Counted from the stretch's first letter, positions 1-12,464 are shown. The stretch: DNA of 64,000 nucleotides from Nematostella vectensis (GCF_932526225.1 NC_064048.1:10348188-10412187); one strand, 5' to 3'. Notes: generated by a model not told the origin, from the sequence alone. A program made the numbers and translations.

Positions 1-734
1 TTCAGTTAAACTAACATTCACTGACATCAATGTTTATCTATGTAAAATGTGCATGAATTGAAAAATCGCTACAAACGGTGCGTGCGCATAAAGCAGATTT
101 GTATTAAACTGCATCAAATGCACTGAGTGTCCAAGTACTGTATACAGCAGATATAGATATAAAGTTATAAAAGTAAATGAATAATTGTAAAAGCGTATTG
201 AAACACAGCATAATTTTGGAGGAGGAAAGGTGAACAAGAGGTGTGAAAATAAATGTGCTTTAGATGCCCTTGAAAATTATTATATAGGGTTTATTTGCAT
301 TCTGCTTTAGAAGTTTGTTTAAACTTAATTTCATTGGTTTGATAGGTACAGTAGCGTGATCACTTGGAATGGGTGCTTGAGAATTTTATATAACTTGTTA
401 TAGTGCTAACCAAGGCATTTCTTGTCCATGCCCTTCCTAAGTTATGTGATCATTAAGAAGCAACAAACCATTTCCACTCAAAGACATAGCCGTAGCAATC
501 CTCAAATAATTGGGGGGGGGGGGGCACGATACAGAAACATTAATAAAACAAAGGGGGCACAGCCACGCCCCTACTGGTCATTTTCTTATGATATTTGAAA
601 ATATTTGGGGGGGGGTTTGTGCCCCCAATGCCCCACCCCCTGCTACAGCCCTAGCAAGAACATGTTTGAATCAGTTATGCAACTGTAAACACAGGAATGA
701 TTCTATAGCAATACTACTCTTGGTGTTTCCATAG
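1..734. other. Upstream intron or intergenic sequence, no gene seen
   Basis: No supported coding region. It ends in a plausible 3' splice site (tttccatag, ending at 734), so at least its right part is probably intron of the gene whose next exon begins at 735. Between about 487 and 656 lies a G/C-homopolymer-rich segment with imperfect inverted ends (GTAGCA at left, TGCTAC at right), which resembles a small MITE. Confidence 0.5.
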
Positions 735-2744
735 TCCCAGAGCAGCTCCTTGCGAGCCAAGCTGCAGTGGCTGCTGTGCTTAACGCTGCTGCGGCATCTA
801 TTGGTTCTGATGAGGATTCCAAGCAGGCTGATGAGGAGGGGAAGGAGCCACCGGCTAAACGCCGAGCTATGGCTACCATTGATCTGTCATCACTCGTCAA
901 AGAAGCAGTAGTTTATGACCACAGTCAGGTAAGCATCTCCCAGGGGGTGGGGACTCTCCCGAAGAGTAGACGGGGGTGATTGTACCATCTTTTAGGGTAT
1001 AAAATATTTCGACCAACTGTGCCTTAGGGGTTGTTGAAGGATTTTTCGTGTTTCTGTTATCTCTTGGGGTATAAAATTTGACCAACTGCTATTCCTTAGG
1101 GGGTGTTTAAAAGTTTTTTCTGATTCTGCTTTCTATTAGGGTTAAAAATCCCTTGACCACATACAATTTGCCAATTTGCAATCTCTTAGGGGTAAGAATT
1201 TCTCTTGACCACACCCAAAGTGCTATCCCTTAGGGTTAAAATTGATTTTGCCACTGATCACCCTTGTCTCCCCCCTGGAGCATCTCATCGCTAGCTTCCA
1301 TTGATCTTCCTTGCTAGCAGAGGCCTCTCTTCCTTGTATCTTCCTTTCTCAAAGTTAGAGCTTGAAGCTAAACATCCTTGCTAATTTGGTTTGATGTGCT
1401 GTAATTTTGTTTAAAATAGTTGCAAAAAGAGTTAAAAGTTGACTGTAAACCAACTTATGTGTGTTCCTGAAATCACACTCTTTTTGTCTTATAAATGGAT
1501 TTCCATAACTTGTTAAAGGGGAAAATATATCAAAACAGGTTGTTTTCACATAGGCATACAGCATATCATACCAAAACAACCCTTGTATTGCTTGATTGCA
1601 CTGATTCCACAATGTATATAGACCACCCAGTTTTTCTACAGCTTGTCTGTAGTCTTTCTAGTCATACCACCTAGTTTTTTTCTACAGCTTGTCTGTAGTC
1701 TTCCTAGTCATACCACCTAGTTGTTCTACAGCTTGTCTGTAGTCTTTCAAGTCATACCACCTAGTTATTCTACAGCTTGTCTGTAGTCTTCCTAGTCATA
1801 CCACCTAGTTTTTCTACAGCTTGTCTGTAGTCTTTCTAGTCATACCACCTAGTTTTTTCTACAGCTTGTCTGTAGTCTTCCTAGTCATACCACCTAGTTT
1901 TTTCTACAGCTTGTCTGTAGTCTTTCAAGTCATACCACCTAGTTATTCTACAGCTTGTCTGTAGTCTTCCTAGTCATACCACCTAGTTTTTCTACAGCTT
2001 GTCTGTAGTCTTTCTAGTCATACCAACTAGTTATTCTACAGCTTGTCTGTAGTCTTTCTAGTCATACCACCTAGTTTTTTCTACAGCTTGTCTGTAGTCT
2101 TTCTAGTCATACTGCTTGTTTGATCGGTTCAGGTAGATGTACCAAGGTATTTATTCCCTATAACTAGATTTGAGGTCAATTCTTTTTAACAGGGTCAGAT
2201 GGTGACTGTTAATGAAGACCATGTGACCACAGAAAGTCATGTGACCTCTTCAGCCCAGCTGACCTCCGCTCTACAAGCCCAGTCCACCTCAGCCCTCAAC
2301 ACAACAATTCCCATAACTTTTGAAACCAAGCAGGAGGTCGCTGCTATGGAAGCACAGCCCCAGAGGGAAAATGAACAGGACCATGCACCTACGGTGCTAG
2401 AGGGGGGAGCAATAGGAGATTATGCAGATATCAGTATCCCATCAACCACTGCACCGCAGCTAATGCAAGCTAACTTTGAAGTCAGAGATTTGAGACAAGT
2501 GGCCATGGAAACATCTGATGAGACAATGGCAACCACTCAGGTGATTGACAGCTTTTGCCAGTCAAAGTCACATGACATGAGTGAAGTTGTAAAACTGAGT
2601 GCAGAATTGAGCCAAGATGGGGTCAGCGGTAATACAGAGACCATTGAAATGGATGCTACTACATCCAATGGGGAAACCACTGAGGTTTTCAGCCAAGTCG
2701 CGACCAGCTACTCGCTGGTAAAGGCAGAGCAAGCAAGCTGTTAA
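735..2744 (+). CDS. C-terminal two exons of a low-complexity, probably nuclear protein
   Basis: Two exons join in frame: 735-928 (acceptor tttccatag, donor CAG|gtaagc) and 2193-2744 (acceptor tctttttaacag, stop TAA at 2742-2744). The first gives an Ala-rich stretch, then an acidic Glu/Asp-rich segment followed by a basic KRR (PPAKRRAM), which could act as a nuclear localisation signal. The second is about 183 residues rich in Thr, Ser, Gln and Glu, with no Cys cluster or folded-domain motif, like the activation-type tail of a transcription regulator. An AATAAA at 2804-2809 is a suitable poly(A) signal. The 5' exons lie outside the window, so the family cannot be fixed; a nuclear function is inferred from composition only. 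Splice phases (0/0) and continuous open frames support the model. Confidence 0.6.
985..1260. repeat. Degenerate tandem repeat in intron
   Basis: Four to five diverged copies of a unit of about 70-80 bp that contains CCTTAGGGG(T)TAAAA followed by a TTGACCA-like motif. It lies in the intron between the two exons of the 735-2744 gene. No coding potential. Confidence 0.5.
1620..2115. repeat. 44-bp minisatellite with internal palindrome
   Basis: About eleven tandem copies of a roughly 44-bp unit. Each contains CTACAGCTTGTCTGTAG, whose outer six bases on each side are complementary, so each unit can fold into a small stem. Copies differ mainly in T-run length and single bases. It is intronic in the 735-2744 gene. 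Confidence 0.9.
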
Positions 2745-2939
2745 ACAACCTATCCACAGGCTAACGAAAATAATATGTGCGACCAATAGCTCAGAGACGT
2801 TCCAATAAAGACATAGGACATAGACTAGCCAAATGTTTCAATAATGGTATTATAATGGTGCTATACTAGTCTATACATCATTTTATACCATACCACAACT
2901 GAATACATGAAATACCTCACACTAGACCATACCATAATA

Positions 2940-3700
2940 TACCCTGAACTACCATACTATACCCTGACATAGTAACATACAATACAACACAATACCATAC
3001 ATACCATACCATAATATGCCCTGCCCTACCATACCATACCACGACATACCATACCACGACATACCATACCACGACATACCATACCATGACATACCATACC
3101 ATGACATACCATACCACGACATACCATACCACGACATACCATACCATACCATGACATAGTACAATACAACACAATACCATACATACCATACCATACCACG
3201 ACATAGTACCATACAATACAACACAATACCATGCATACCATACCATAATATGCCCTGCCCTACCATACCATACCACGACATACCATACCACGACATACCA
3301 TACCATACCATGACATAGTACAATACAACACAATACCATACATACCATACCATACCATGACATAGTACCATACAATACAACACCATACCATACATACCAT
3401 ACCACGACATACCACACCATAAAATGACATAGTACCATACAATACAAAACAATATCATACATACCATACCACGACATACCATACCACGACATACCATACC
3501 ACGACATACCATACCACGACATACCATACCACGACATACCATACCACGACATACCATACCACAACATACCATACCATGACATACCATACTATGACATACC
3601 ATGACATACCATACAATACAACACAATACCATACATACCATACCATACCACGACATACCATACCATACTATATGATACATGAGATACCATCAAAACCACA
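2940..3700. repeat. ACCATACCACGACAT-type minisatellite
   Basis: About 750 bp built from short units of the kind ACCATACCACGACAT, interspersed with longer units containing acaatacaacacaatacc. The strands are biased (A/C on +, G/T on -), which opens long Trp/Tyr/Met/Val-rich frames on the minus strand. These are repeat artefacts. It lies just downstream of the 735-2744 gene. Confidence 0.9.
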
Positions 3701-5516
3701 TCTTACCATTCCATACCATATTATTATTAATCTCTAGTTTGTAGGATGACTCCTATAACATCTTAATCATTTAGTGTAATAAGGTGTAATTTAGTTTATT
3801 CTTTTGACCTCTTGGATTTGAGTATTTATATGGAACATTCACTTGTAATAAAACAAATTCTGTTTTCTGAGTCGGGCTGTTTGGAGAGGTCTCTGTGGTG
3901 AATAACGAACTGCTATGAGCTCTGAAAAAAGATTAATTTGTCTTATATTATTTATATGCATACACACTATTGTCCGAGTATGCCAGGAATAGGTCGAAAG
4001 ATTATTACTTCTAGAATATTGTTTGTATTATATCCTTTATACAATGGCTCTCCTCGGTAATTTTATTCTATATTTTAAAAGCCACCTTGTGTTATACATT
4101 AATTAGAGACCTTGTTATATTATTATCTTATTCGTAATCATCATAGATTGCTAGATAAAAAGAAAATACTGATACAGGTGCATTCCAATCCAAAAAGTAG
4201 AAAGAAAATCTCAATAGTGGCTCCATGGATGTCAAAGGCATTCCTTTAGTTGTTTAGTAGCTCTTCAATGGTTTGGTGTACTCACAAGCTGAGACATTGT
4301 ACAAAGGGGTTTCTGCTGTTTTTTGTGAAAAAGTGATAAACTATAAAATAATGTTTTTTTTTATTATATGCCGCCCCCTTGTTTTGCCCATGAGCACACG
4401 AGCCTTTATTAGATCGCGCACATTTCAACATAGTTCAGCTTACATTTCTTGTTTGTGAGCATAAGAAAAATGCACGTGCGCGACTGAGCACAGGAGAACA
4501 GAAGTCGGCAACACGGAAGATGTCACGTGCACGTGCCGGGAAAAGCAAAGCAAAACAAAATCAGCGTGATGTGCATGATGACGAAATTACCACTCTACCA
4601 TAGCAACGCGCTAATTCCCAAGAGACGCAAGCGTGAAAAAGACCCCGATATATTTCAATCTACATCTCAGAGAGCTGTGCGTTGCGTAACCGACTAAGAC
4701 AGGCCTGGGATCCTGGTTATTGCCTTCCTTTGTGTTGTACAGTTCGCTAGGATAGCGGTGCTGGGGCGGAAATCTTCAGCCTAGCCGTAAAGCTTTAGCT
4801 GCCATACCCTCAGTATATGGAAGTATGGTCTTTTTTTCTCACGTTTCGTTCTATCTGAGGGTGTTCGATCCGCGTCAATTGGCTCTACATACCTTTATTT
4901 CTATAACATTTCCGTACTTTTTTTTTACTTTTTTATGAATTTTAGCTGCCGTTTTAGCTTATCGCAAAAAAAAAGCTTTGTTCTCGATCTCAGGAGCTGA
5001 TATTTTGGCAGCTGAAGTGAAAAAGCCCCCCCCCCCCCTCCCCAAATAAGGTACCCCCGAAAAATCCCCGAAAAACAAAAATAAATGTAAAAAAAACGCC
5101 CCCGGGCATTACACTGGAATGTACCCGATTTGCGGTTGCGATTTTTTTAATTTCGGTGAAATAATCTTTAAGCCGCTACCAGAAAAGAAGCCAAAGACGA
5201 CGTTGTTATTTTACAAAACTTACCTTTTCGACACTAGATGCTCCAATTAAGTGTATTATTAAGTTTAAAATATGTCTAGATCAACAGCAATATTTGATAA
5301 TCGTTATTTTAATATTATTTTTTTTAATTAACAAAGCAAGAATCACAGCCTTGTCTCCTCCTAGTAAAACTGTAAAATATCGCTCTCGATCGCAGCTAAT
5401 TTGACCGTACGATCGCAACTGATCGCGGATTGGTCTCGCACATGTTCGTATAGAAACGCGTGTGCCTAAGCGATCGCTAGCGATCATATAGAGCCAGCAT
5501 TTTTGGGTCAACCTGT
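3700..5516. other. Intergenic, CpG-rich patch near 4480-4700
   Basis: No supported gene. AATAAA occurs at about 3848. Between 4480 and 4700 the sequence is richer in CpG and has overlapping CACGTG E-boxes (tcacgtgcacgtgcc near 4522) and CATAGCAACGCG, an X-box-like half site. A promoter is possible, but no transcript can be followed from it. A C-tract lies at about 5025-5040. Confidence 0.4.
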
Positions 5517-5745
5517 CCTTGCGTGAGGCTCGTATTGCTGCGTGAGGCTCGTATTGCTGCGTGAGGCTCGTATTGCTGCGTGAGGCTCGTATTGCTGCGT
5601 AAGGCTCGTATTGCTGCGTAAGGCTCGTATTGCTGCGTAAGGCTCGTATTGCTGCGTAAGGCTCGTATTGCTGCGTAAGGCTCGTATTGCTGCGTACGGC
5701 TCGTATTGCTGCGTACGGCTCGTAATGCTGCGCAAGGCTCGTATT
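5517..5745. repeat. 19-bp minisatellite
   Basis: About twelve head-to-tail copies of GTATTGCTGCGTGAGGCTC and variants (G to A or C in the GTGAGG part). The 19-bp period is not a multiple of three, so the apparent reading frames through it are artefacts. Variants are grouped: GTGAGG copies at left, GTAAGG in the middle, GTACGG at right. This is typical of local copy expansion. Confidence 0.9.
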
Positions 5746-5949
5746 GCACCGGTGGCGGTATCGGGGGAGGTGGAGAGGAAGGCTGACAGGCGCCGCCCAA
5801 AATTCATTATAGCTAAATTTGAAAACTTCGTAGTAAATTCAAACTCTTCAACTCCTCCTCCTCTCGTTGTCTACACCTATGTACACTGCCAAACTGTCGG
5901 GGGTAGCCTACGATGATTTTAATTGACGGGTCCTTCCCCAAAGATGTAA

Positions 5950-5975
5950 GGCGTGGCGCCTGGAAGCGCCACGCC
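5950..5975. other. Strong GC-rich hairpin
   Basis: Perfect 10-bp inverted repeat GGCGTGGCGC / GCGCCACGCC (5950-5959 and 5966-5975) around a 6-base loop, downstream of the minus-strand GPCR gene. No function is assigned. Confidence 0.8.
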
Positions 5976-6196
5976 GTGCATCTCGTGTATTACCACAATC
6001 ACCGGTTGTTTAAGTGGTCCTTGTAGCTAGTGCTGGGCCTGACGATACCTCATGACCTATTTAGATAGACGTCACGCGGTTATGCTGCTTTTTTGAATGC
6101 CGGGAAGATAGGGTGTTTATCATCCCGATGTTTGTAGCCATCGCTGGGAGTATAGACCTATAGAACATTATTACAGGGTACCAAATGACCTTGAAA

Positions 6197-6378
6197 CCTA
6201 CGACACACTAGGTGATTTTGTAACGCTTGTGCGAGCGAATTTCGTCGGCTGATCGCCAGGTCTGTCTGCTGCCGCGGCAGCGAATTCTAGATGTCTGATT
6301 CGTCAAATCTAATTTGCCGGCTATACGGCGATGAAATTCGCTCATACGAACGTACAAAATCGCCTAGTGTGTCGTAGG
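6197..6378. mobile_element. Fold-back MITE-like element
   Basis: The first and last ~26 bp are near-perfect inverted repeats starting CCTACGACACACTAGG (6197 onward; complement ending at 6378). Complementarity continues inward (gagcgaattt / gaaattcgctc), so nearly the whole 182 bp can fold back. No open reading frame. No convincing target duplication was found at the ends. It lies about 25 bp past the stop codon of the GPCR gene and could lie in its 3' UTR. Confidence 0.75.
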
Positions 6379-6403
6379 CTTAGATAAACCCGATGTTGTC
6401 TGG

Positions 6404-7528
6404 TTATACTGCACTCTCGAAAGCCGGGTAGATGGGCTCTGTATCGTCTCGGAGCTGGTAGCCATCGCACTGATGCAGGTAGTCCTCGCTGTAGTTGTAG
6501 TTATTCCGTTGAGACACTTGGCCATTTAGATCATTATTATTTCCGTGGAACAACGGGCCATTAATATTATGGTTTCCGTGATGCAATTGGCCGTTAGGCA
6601 GGTCTGCGACACTTGGTACATTTGACGAGCGATATGAGCGAAAGCTTGACCTACTCTTGGCAATTGTTCTCCGTCCCCACATCTTCTTCAAGGCACGCCT
6701 AAAGTCTGGTTTCATGAACGAGTACAAGACAGGATTGACAAGCGAGCCTAGAGCCAGCGTAAACGGCGATATTACAAAGATCCACGGCGGAACAACCCCT
6801 ATTCTATCCACAGCGGCGGCGATGGTATAGAACAGTACAGGAAACCAGCTTAGAATGAACATGATAGCGGCGATAGCGAACACTTTCGCTACTTTCGCTT
6901 CGGACGATAGTTTGCGCATTTGGCGCCGTCGTTCACGTGCGTTTTGGGTCGCCGCCTGCGTCGCACACAAGCTAAGCTTTCGTTCTTTTTGTACGCATTT
7001 ATGTACCGACATATAAATCCTCACATGTGCGTACATGATAAAAAAGAACGGCAGAATCGCACAGACAATGAACGTGATGAAGATGTAGACTTTGTTAACA
7101 AGGGACTTAACCTCGCCGTGCCATGCCAATGCTGGGAGAAGTGCGATCGCCAACGAGACCAGCCATATAACAGGTATTATGGCCTTGAAGAACTTACTAA
7201 TGACCGCCTGGTACTTGAAAGGCTTTAACACTGCAAGGTAGCGATCGAAGGTCACGGCGCATAAGTTGGATACTCCGCAGAACAGCACAAGCGCGTATAT
7301 GATGTTCAAAGCAATCTTGGACTGGTTTTGTAACTCCACGTTGTACTGAAGGAAGAGGCCTATGCCAGTTAGGATATCCGAAACAGCTAAGGACGCTACG
7401 AACCCATTAGTATAAGTGCGCATAGTCTTGACCTTGTACACTAGTACACAGACACCTGTGTTTGCCACGATCACTAGTATAGCAAGGATGCTTAGTGGTA
7501 GAACCACTGATATATCGTATTCACTCAT
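6404..7528 (-). CDS. Rhodopsin-like (class A) G-protein-coupled receptor, intronless
   Basis: 374 residues from the first in-frame ATG at 7528; upstream in-frame codons lack an ATG. Seven hydrophobic segments with class A landmarks: N23 in TM1 (ANTG), D51 in TM2 (LAVSD), DRY at 95-97 at the end of TM3, SWFP at 227-230 in TM6, NPVLY at 265-269 in TM7. The N-terminus is very short (about 7 residues) with no glycosylation sequon. The loop between TM4 and TM5 is short and has no cysteine, so the usual extracellular disulfide is absent. This is known for the melanocortin/cannabinoid/lysophospholipid/adenosine-type cluster and suggests, but does not prove, a relative of that group. The third loop is basic; the C-tail has an Arg/Ser cluster (about 287-303) and Asn/Gly/His-rich repeats (312-343). 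Ligand unknown. It should act at the plasma membrane. Confidence 0.9.
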   Translation of the reverse strand: MSEYDISVVLPLSILAILVIVANTGVCVLVYKVKTMRTYTNGFVASLAVSDILTGIGLFLQYNVELQNQSKIALNIIYALVLFCGVSNLCAVTFDRYLAVLKPFKYQAVISKFFKAIIPVIWLVSLAIALLPALAWHGEVKSLVNKVYIFITFIVCAILPFFFIMYAHVRIYMSVHKCVQKERKLSLCATQAATQNARERRRQMRKLSSEAKVAKVFAIAAIMFILSWFPVLFYTIAAAVDRIGVVPPWIFVISPFTLALGSLVNPVLYSFMKPDFRRALKKMWGRRTIAKSRSSFRSYRSSNVPSVADLPNGQLHHGNHNINGPLFHGNNNDLNGQVSQRNNYNYSEDYLHQCDGYQLRDDTEPIYPAFESAV

Positions 7529-10500
7529 TTGATATACGCCTATCCCTCCTATCTTCTCAATCCAATCCAATCCAATCAAATGCAATCGTCTTTTACAGAT
7601 GTCTGTGTGTTGCCGTCTTCGAAAAGTCACAAGCCGATTCTGTTGTCGTTTTAGTGGCCAATACTGGGACGAATGTTAAATGACGCTTTTTAACAACAAA
7701 AAACCTGCGCATTCTTTGCAAATGGCGCTTTTCGATACGTTTCCCCTTGCGCTCAGTTTGATGAGATTCCGAAGAAATTGTCGTATTCAATCTCGTTTTG
7801 TTTTTTTATCGAAATGTCGTATCTCACTTTGTGATTGGCCTTCGCACTATCTCCCCTTCAAGCCACTTACAAATTATGAGTTATTGGAAAACGCTCTAGA
7901 TTTCAGTAGTCGGCCTGTAAAATACGACGAAGCAAGAATAGTCCACCGCTTTGATCAACCTACAGGCTTTTTGTAATTGTATCATTGCTTTCCTCGAACC
8001 ACCGATTACTACAAACTTTTGATTGGTTCTTGGCATACGTAATTGCTTCCGAGCCGTTAAATTGCAAAGTTATTATATGGAGAAAATGACTTCGACCTTC
8101 GCAAGCGCTAGTATTGTGTCTACATCTAAAAGACCTTCCCTTCTCTTGAATGTGTTTTACCCGCAGGCGAAGGCGATAAAAACAGTTTGAATAAAATTTA
8201 TGTTAGACGCGCGTGAACAGTTTCCTCAGATACCCCATACACTCAAAGAATATTTGACAAATCACTTGTACTCCGTCGACAGGGGCTTTTCTCTGACTTG
8301 AACTGAACACTGTTTGTTTTGTTTTTCTTCAGTTGCGCAATGTTTTGTTTTCGCGGATGTACTTGTTCAACTAGTTCTTTTTTTGTCCTCGTAGCCTTAC
8401 AGAAGATCGCGAATACCGCGAGCTGCGTCCACTTACGAATCCACTAGAAACATCGCGATCAATCCCAAGACAACCTCTACCCTTGACCCCTTTCAATGAT
8501 GAAAGTTCCCACTACTTTGTCTTCGCATGTAGAGCTTCCGTGAAGTGGATCACCACTCAGATGCATTAAGGTTGAATAGCATGTTACACGCTAACCGGTT
8601 GTTGTTCTGTACTAATCCATGTATCACTGGCACTGAGGTGCTCATGCAGGTTTCACCGAAGACGTGATGTATGCTAAGGTTCTCTTGTTTGCTAATTAAT
8701 AAGTAGCTTTTACGGGATTACAATGGAACTCGAAGGGATATTTCCTGTGGAATATTGTTTTCACTTTCGTTGCGTGGCTGAGAGAGTCCAAGGCGCCATT
8801 CGAATTCCCATATTTAGCTTGTTATTCCTGAAAACAAAGCAATTGTTAGAAGAATAGCACAAAACTAAATCAACAAAATCAACTATTTGTAAAAACGTCA
8901 AGGACCTACATTTAGCTAGGTGGCAACAGAAGCTTTTATCAGCAAATTATATTTGTTGTTGGGCTACTGTTGTTAAACTTATCTCCCAAAGTACGTTACA
9001 AATGACTTCTTTTTAATTCCAAACCGTTGTTGCCCGCAGAAGAGCTGTTATCTAACCAACCAGTCAAATAACAACCACCTCCCCAAGTTTTTTCTAACGA
9101 AATGTCTTGAAATGCAAATTTTTCCAGTATATAAATGAATAATGAAATTGTAGATTATATAGGTGTTTCCCCGCGCAATAAAATGATTTTTGTAACAGGT
9201 AATTATAAGTGATATGTGCGGACCATCTCTGAAGGTTTCTAGTTCTACGAGTAATGACATGCGGAAAGGTGATTAGATCGCGCAAAGTCTTTGTCCAATT
9301 ATGCATTTTTACAATCGAGTTGACACTTTACAAAGATTTAATTAGCTCAAAGCAAACTCGGCATGTGGATAAAGTTGAGGCAAGGAGTAGAATGGAATAT
9401 GAATAAAATTGTTTCTTATTAAAATACTTGGTGTGTAAGGGAAGAAAACCAATTAGAGGCGATAGCAAATGGGAGTTATCATTGGAACCCACTTATAACG
9501 ATAAGAGGAAACAAACGAAATTTATTATTTAAGGCCAATATGTGAAATTGTGTAGCTAAAGGCATTGTTGTTCTTTACTTCTCAAACAAATGTGAAGTAT
9601 TTTTTTTCTAATACTCTAAACAAAGTATCAAAATACAAAAAAATTGTATAATACAATTTGCATGTTTTCCCCTGCGTATTTTACAAATAGAATGAACGAT
9701 TAAAGAGAGCGACATCTAGTATGACTTGAGTCTTTTGGATTCCAAATAATATGAAGAATAAAGATTTAATTTTGGAAAAAGAAAGCAAATATGGTCTAAG
9801 TTTGCTTTAAGGGCTAAACTCGTAAGGAATAATTAGATAGAAATGATACCTGCGGGCAATAAAAAAAATCCAATAATATGCAAGGATTAGGAAAGAAAAT
9901 TAAAAAAAAAAACGGAAATATCTCGCCTCCGTCTATTAGAATAACTATGTTATCCTAACAACACAAACCACGACACTGGCTGTAGAGTGGCTTCAGCGGT
10001 CTTTGATTAGAAACTACACCATGCCATTTCAATGCGTGTTTTCAAGTTTTAGGTCTTTTTTTTCGGTTTCTTTTAGCCTATATCTCGCAACGTACTGCCT
10101 CGCTAGGAATCGCATTAGTTGCCCGGGTATAATATCATTGTAAGGCTAAAGATAATTGCTTTTTAACCTTTTTAGATCGTTTCGCCCTAGGTAGTAGGGA
10201 ACTAAATCTTTACGTACAGCGCGTTGGTCACGATCTTGCTTTATTTGAAACCTGATACACATCACATGTATTTCTTTCCCCTTCTGAGAAATGATAACTG
10301 GTTTAATAAACTCTTCCAAGCGTCTGTTGTAACTGTGTAATTTCCATTTTAATAATATATTGTCTCACGTCCGAATAAAACCCGGAAATTCTATCCAACA
10401 GTTCAGCTAGGTGACTCAGATTATTATTATGCATGGCATAAGATTATCCCGTGATCTGGTGATTGGAATTGGAATAGATGAAATAGAAATTAGGTAAACA

Positions 10501-12375
10501 TTTGAAAACAAAATTGGTAATATTCAACACTGCAAATGTCCACCCCCAACATTGCTAGTTATAATCGTTTTCAACTTGATCCACGCAAATTGGATGGCCC
10601 CCTGCGGTCCCTTTCTAGAGTAACATAATACCCTGTTTTGGTAGTAAAATAAAGCAATTCGGGAAGTTTTAATAATATAATCATATGGTTTAACTACGTG
10701 ACGCTTCTTTACGTTGTAAAGAGAGAGGGAGTTCTAATGCGATTTGACAAGCGCTCTTGAAAAATGAAATATATATATTAAAATTAGTTTGCTCGTAATG
10801 GACTGATACTCTTGAGGATGACTTTTTTAAATAACATATCTAAAAATTTATTTTCTTGCTTTTTTATGATTTAAATAGTTAGATACTAACTATGGAAGGT
10901 TACCAGAGAGCATGTTATGGCGAATGCGAAATAAATAGTAAAAAATGGTAAATAAAAAAAAGAGGGAAGAATGCTAAACAAAAACATAAGATAGTAAAGC
11001 TGTAAAGTAAAGAGTATTAAGTTTTCCCTCGAGAAATCCATTATCATACCCGCAGTTCTTCAACACGGGTATTTAAACAAAAAGAGTAAAAGAGTTAAAT
11101 TCAGGATTGGAATGATACATCATTCTCGTTTATGTGTCTATGGCTTTCAGAGACAAGGAGTAAGCTATTTTTACGTTACCCATAAACCAATGCGGGCTAT
11201 GAAATATGGATTCCCGAGTGAAAACCTTCGTTTGGAAATAAGTGTTATGGCTTTGTATTAATTTTTTTTCTTATAAATTGTTGTCCATTTTATTGCTCAG
11301 ATTCCCAAAAACCTTCTGTAGCACCGCAATCAGTAACATTGGGCTTTCTGTTCTGGTTGCTACCCGTGCGTTTCATCGTCAAAACGGCCGAAAATTTGTT
11401 TGTAGATAAAACTTTTAAAGCATAAGCTAGATCATTCTGGTACGTCATTGATCCATAAGTCAGAAATTTTGTAGCCGAATACGAAAATAAACGTCCCGTG
11501 GAAATACTGAAAAGGCATAAAAGACCCTTTTTATTCTTTCGGGGGTGGTCAGATTTTCAGTAGAAAAGTCCCTCCCCCTTAAAATTAGGTCCACTTTTAC
11601 GGATCCCCCCCCCCCCCCCCCCCCCCAGATCCCGGGTAAAGGCCTGCCCATTGTACTTTTGAACTCATTCATTTGCGCTAAACTACCTTGTCGTTAGATG
11701 TGGGCGGGCCATTAGATGTTTTAGGCGGGGGTGCGGCTTTTTTTGCAGGATTTTTATTTTGGAACCGTGGCTGTGCTCGTTTTTTTTAGTTTCGTATGCT
11801 GTCGCTCTGGAGGATTTTTTTCAAGGAATTTTTAGCGGTGAATCTAATAAGGCGAAAATGGACGCAAGATAACATTAATCTCAATTAATGAAAACCAAAC
11901 GCATCTACTATAATTATGTTTTATAAAAAGATTGAAGACATGGAGAATTTTCAGGAACCGCGAAGCATACATCGTTTTTTGTAGCATTATTGGCTTTAAA
12001 ACTTTGGTTACATCGGTGATTGTTCCAGTAAATGTACTAATAAAAAAGAATGTATTTTTAGATATCTCATCTTTGAATTATTAGTGAAACAAGAACTGTT
12101 CAAGTGTATTGATTGGCGAGGCACACTGTCTTTATTCACTGGCTTTATTATGGGGTCAAATGGCAGTTTGCACTAGGTTCGGTTATAAACCGGCTTGCAC
12201 CTTTTTTTTTTCTGGTCACTTGTCTTGCAGGATTTTTTTTAGTGAAAGGCTTGCGCGTTATTTTTTTTTGGGATCTCCGCAACCACCCCTTAACCTTGTA
12301 ATGGTCCGCCCCTTAGGTGAATCGATTAGTAAAGCATTACCATGACCTGTCAGGTTAACATCATGTATGGCGAAC
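7529..12375. other. Long intergenic region upstream of the GPCR gene
   Basis: No supported gene in about 4.8 kb. Just upstream of the GPCR start there is a CCAAT-type run (tccaatccaatccaatc near 7560), and several ATTGG (CCAAT on the minus strand) occur at about 7835-8025; these could be promoter elements of the receptor. The rest is AT-rich with an interrupted poly-C tract at about 11605-11626. Confidence 0.4.
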
Positions 12376-12464
12376 TAGCCTGCGTACATTTTTCGCGCGG
12401 CCATATTCCTCGCTCGCTCTCTACTCCTGCTGAAACTCCACAGAAACGCTTGCTACGCAGGCTA
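12376..12464. mobile_element. 89-bp MITE with 9-bp target duplication
   Basis: Inverted ends TAGCCTGCGTA (12376-12386) and TACGCAGGCTA (12454-12464), flanked on both sides by the same nine bases ATGGCGAAC (12367-12375 and 12465-12473). A 9-bp duplication fits Mutator-like transposition. Too short to encode anything. Confidence 0.88.

Noticed and set aside
2917-3680. Long Trp/Tyr/Met-rich frames on the minus strand
   Set aside because: They are produced by the ACCATACCACGACAT minisatellite; several frames are open at once and no splice or start context supports them.
5477-5807. Repeat proteins in several frames
   Set aside because: 19-bp repeat read in rotating frames; artefact.
7680-7976. 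98-codon plus-strand frame upstream of the GPCR
   Set aside because: No motif, no conserved character; lies in the probable promoter region of the receptor.
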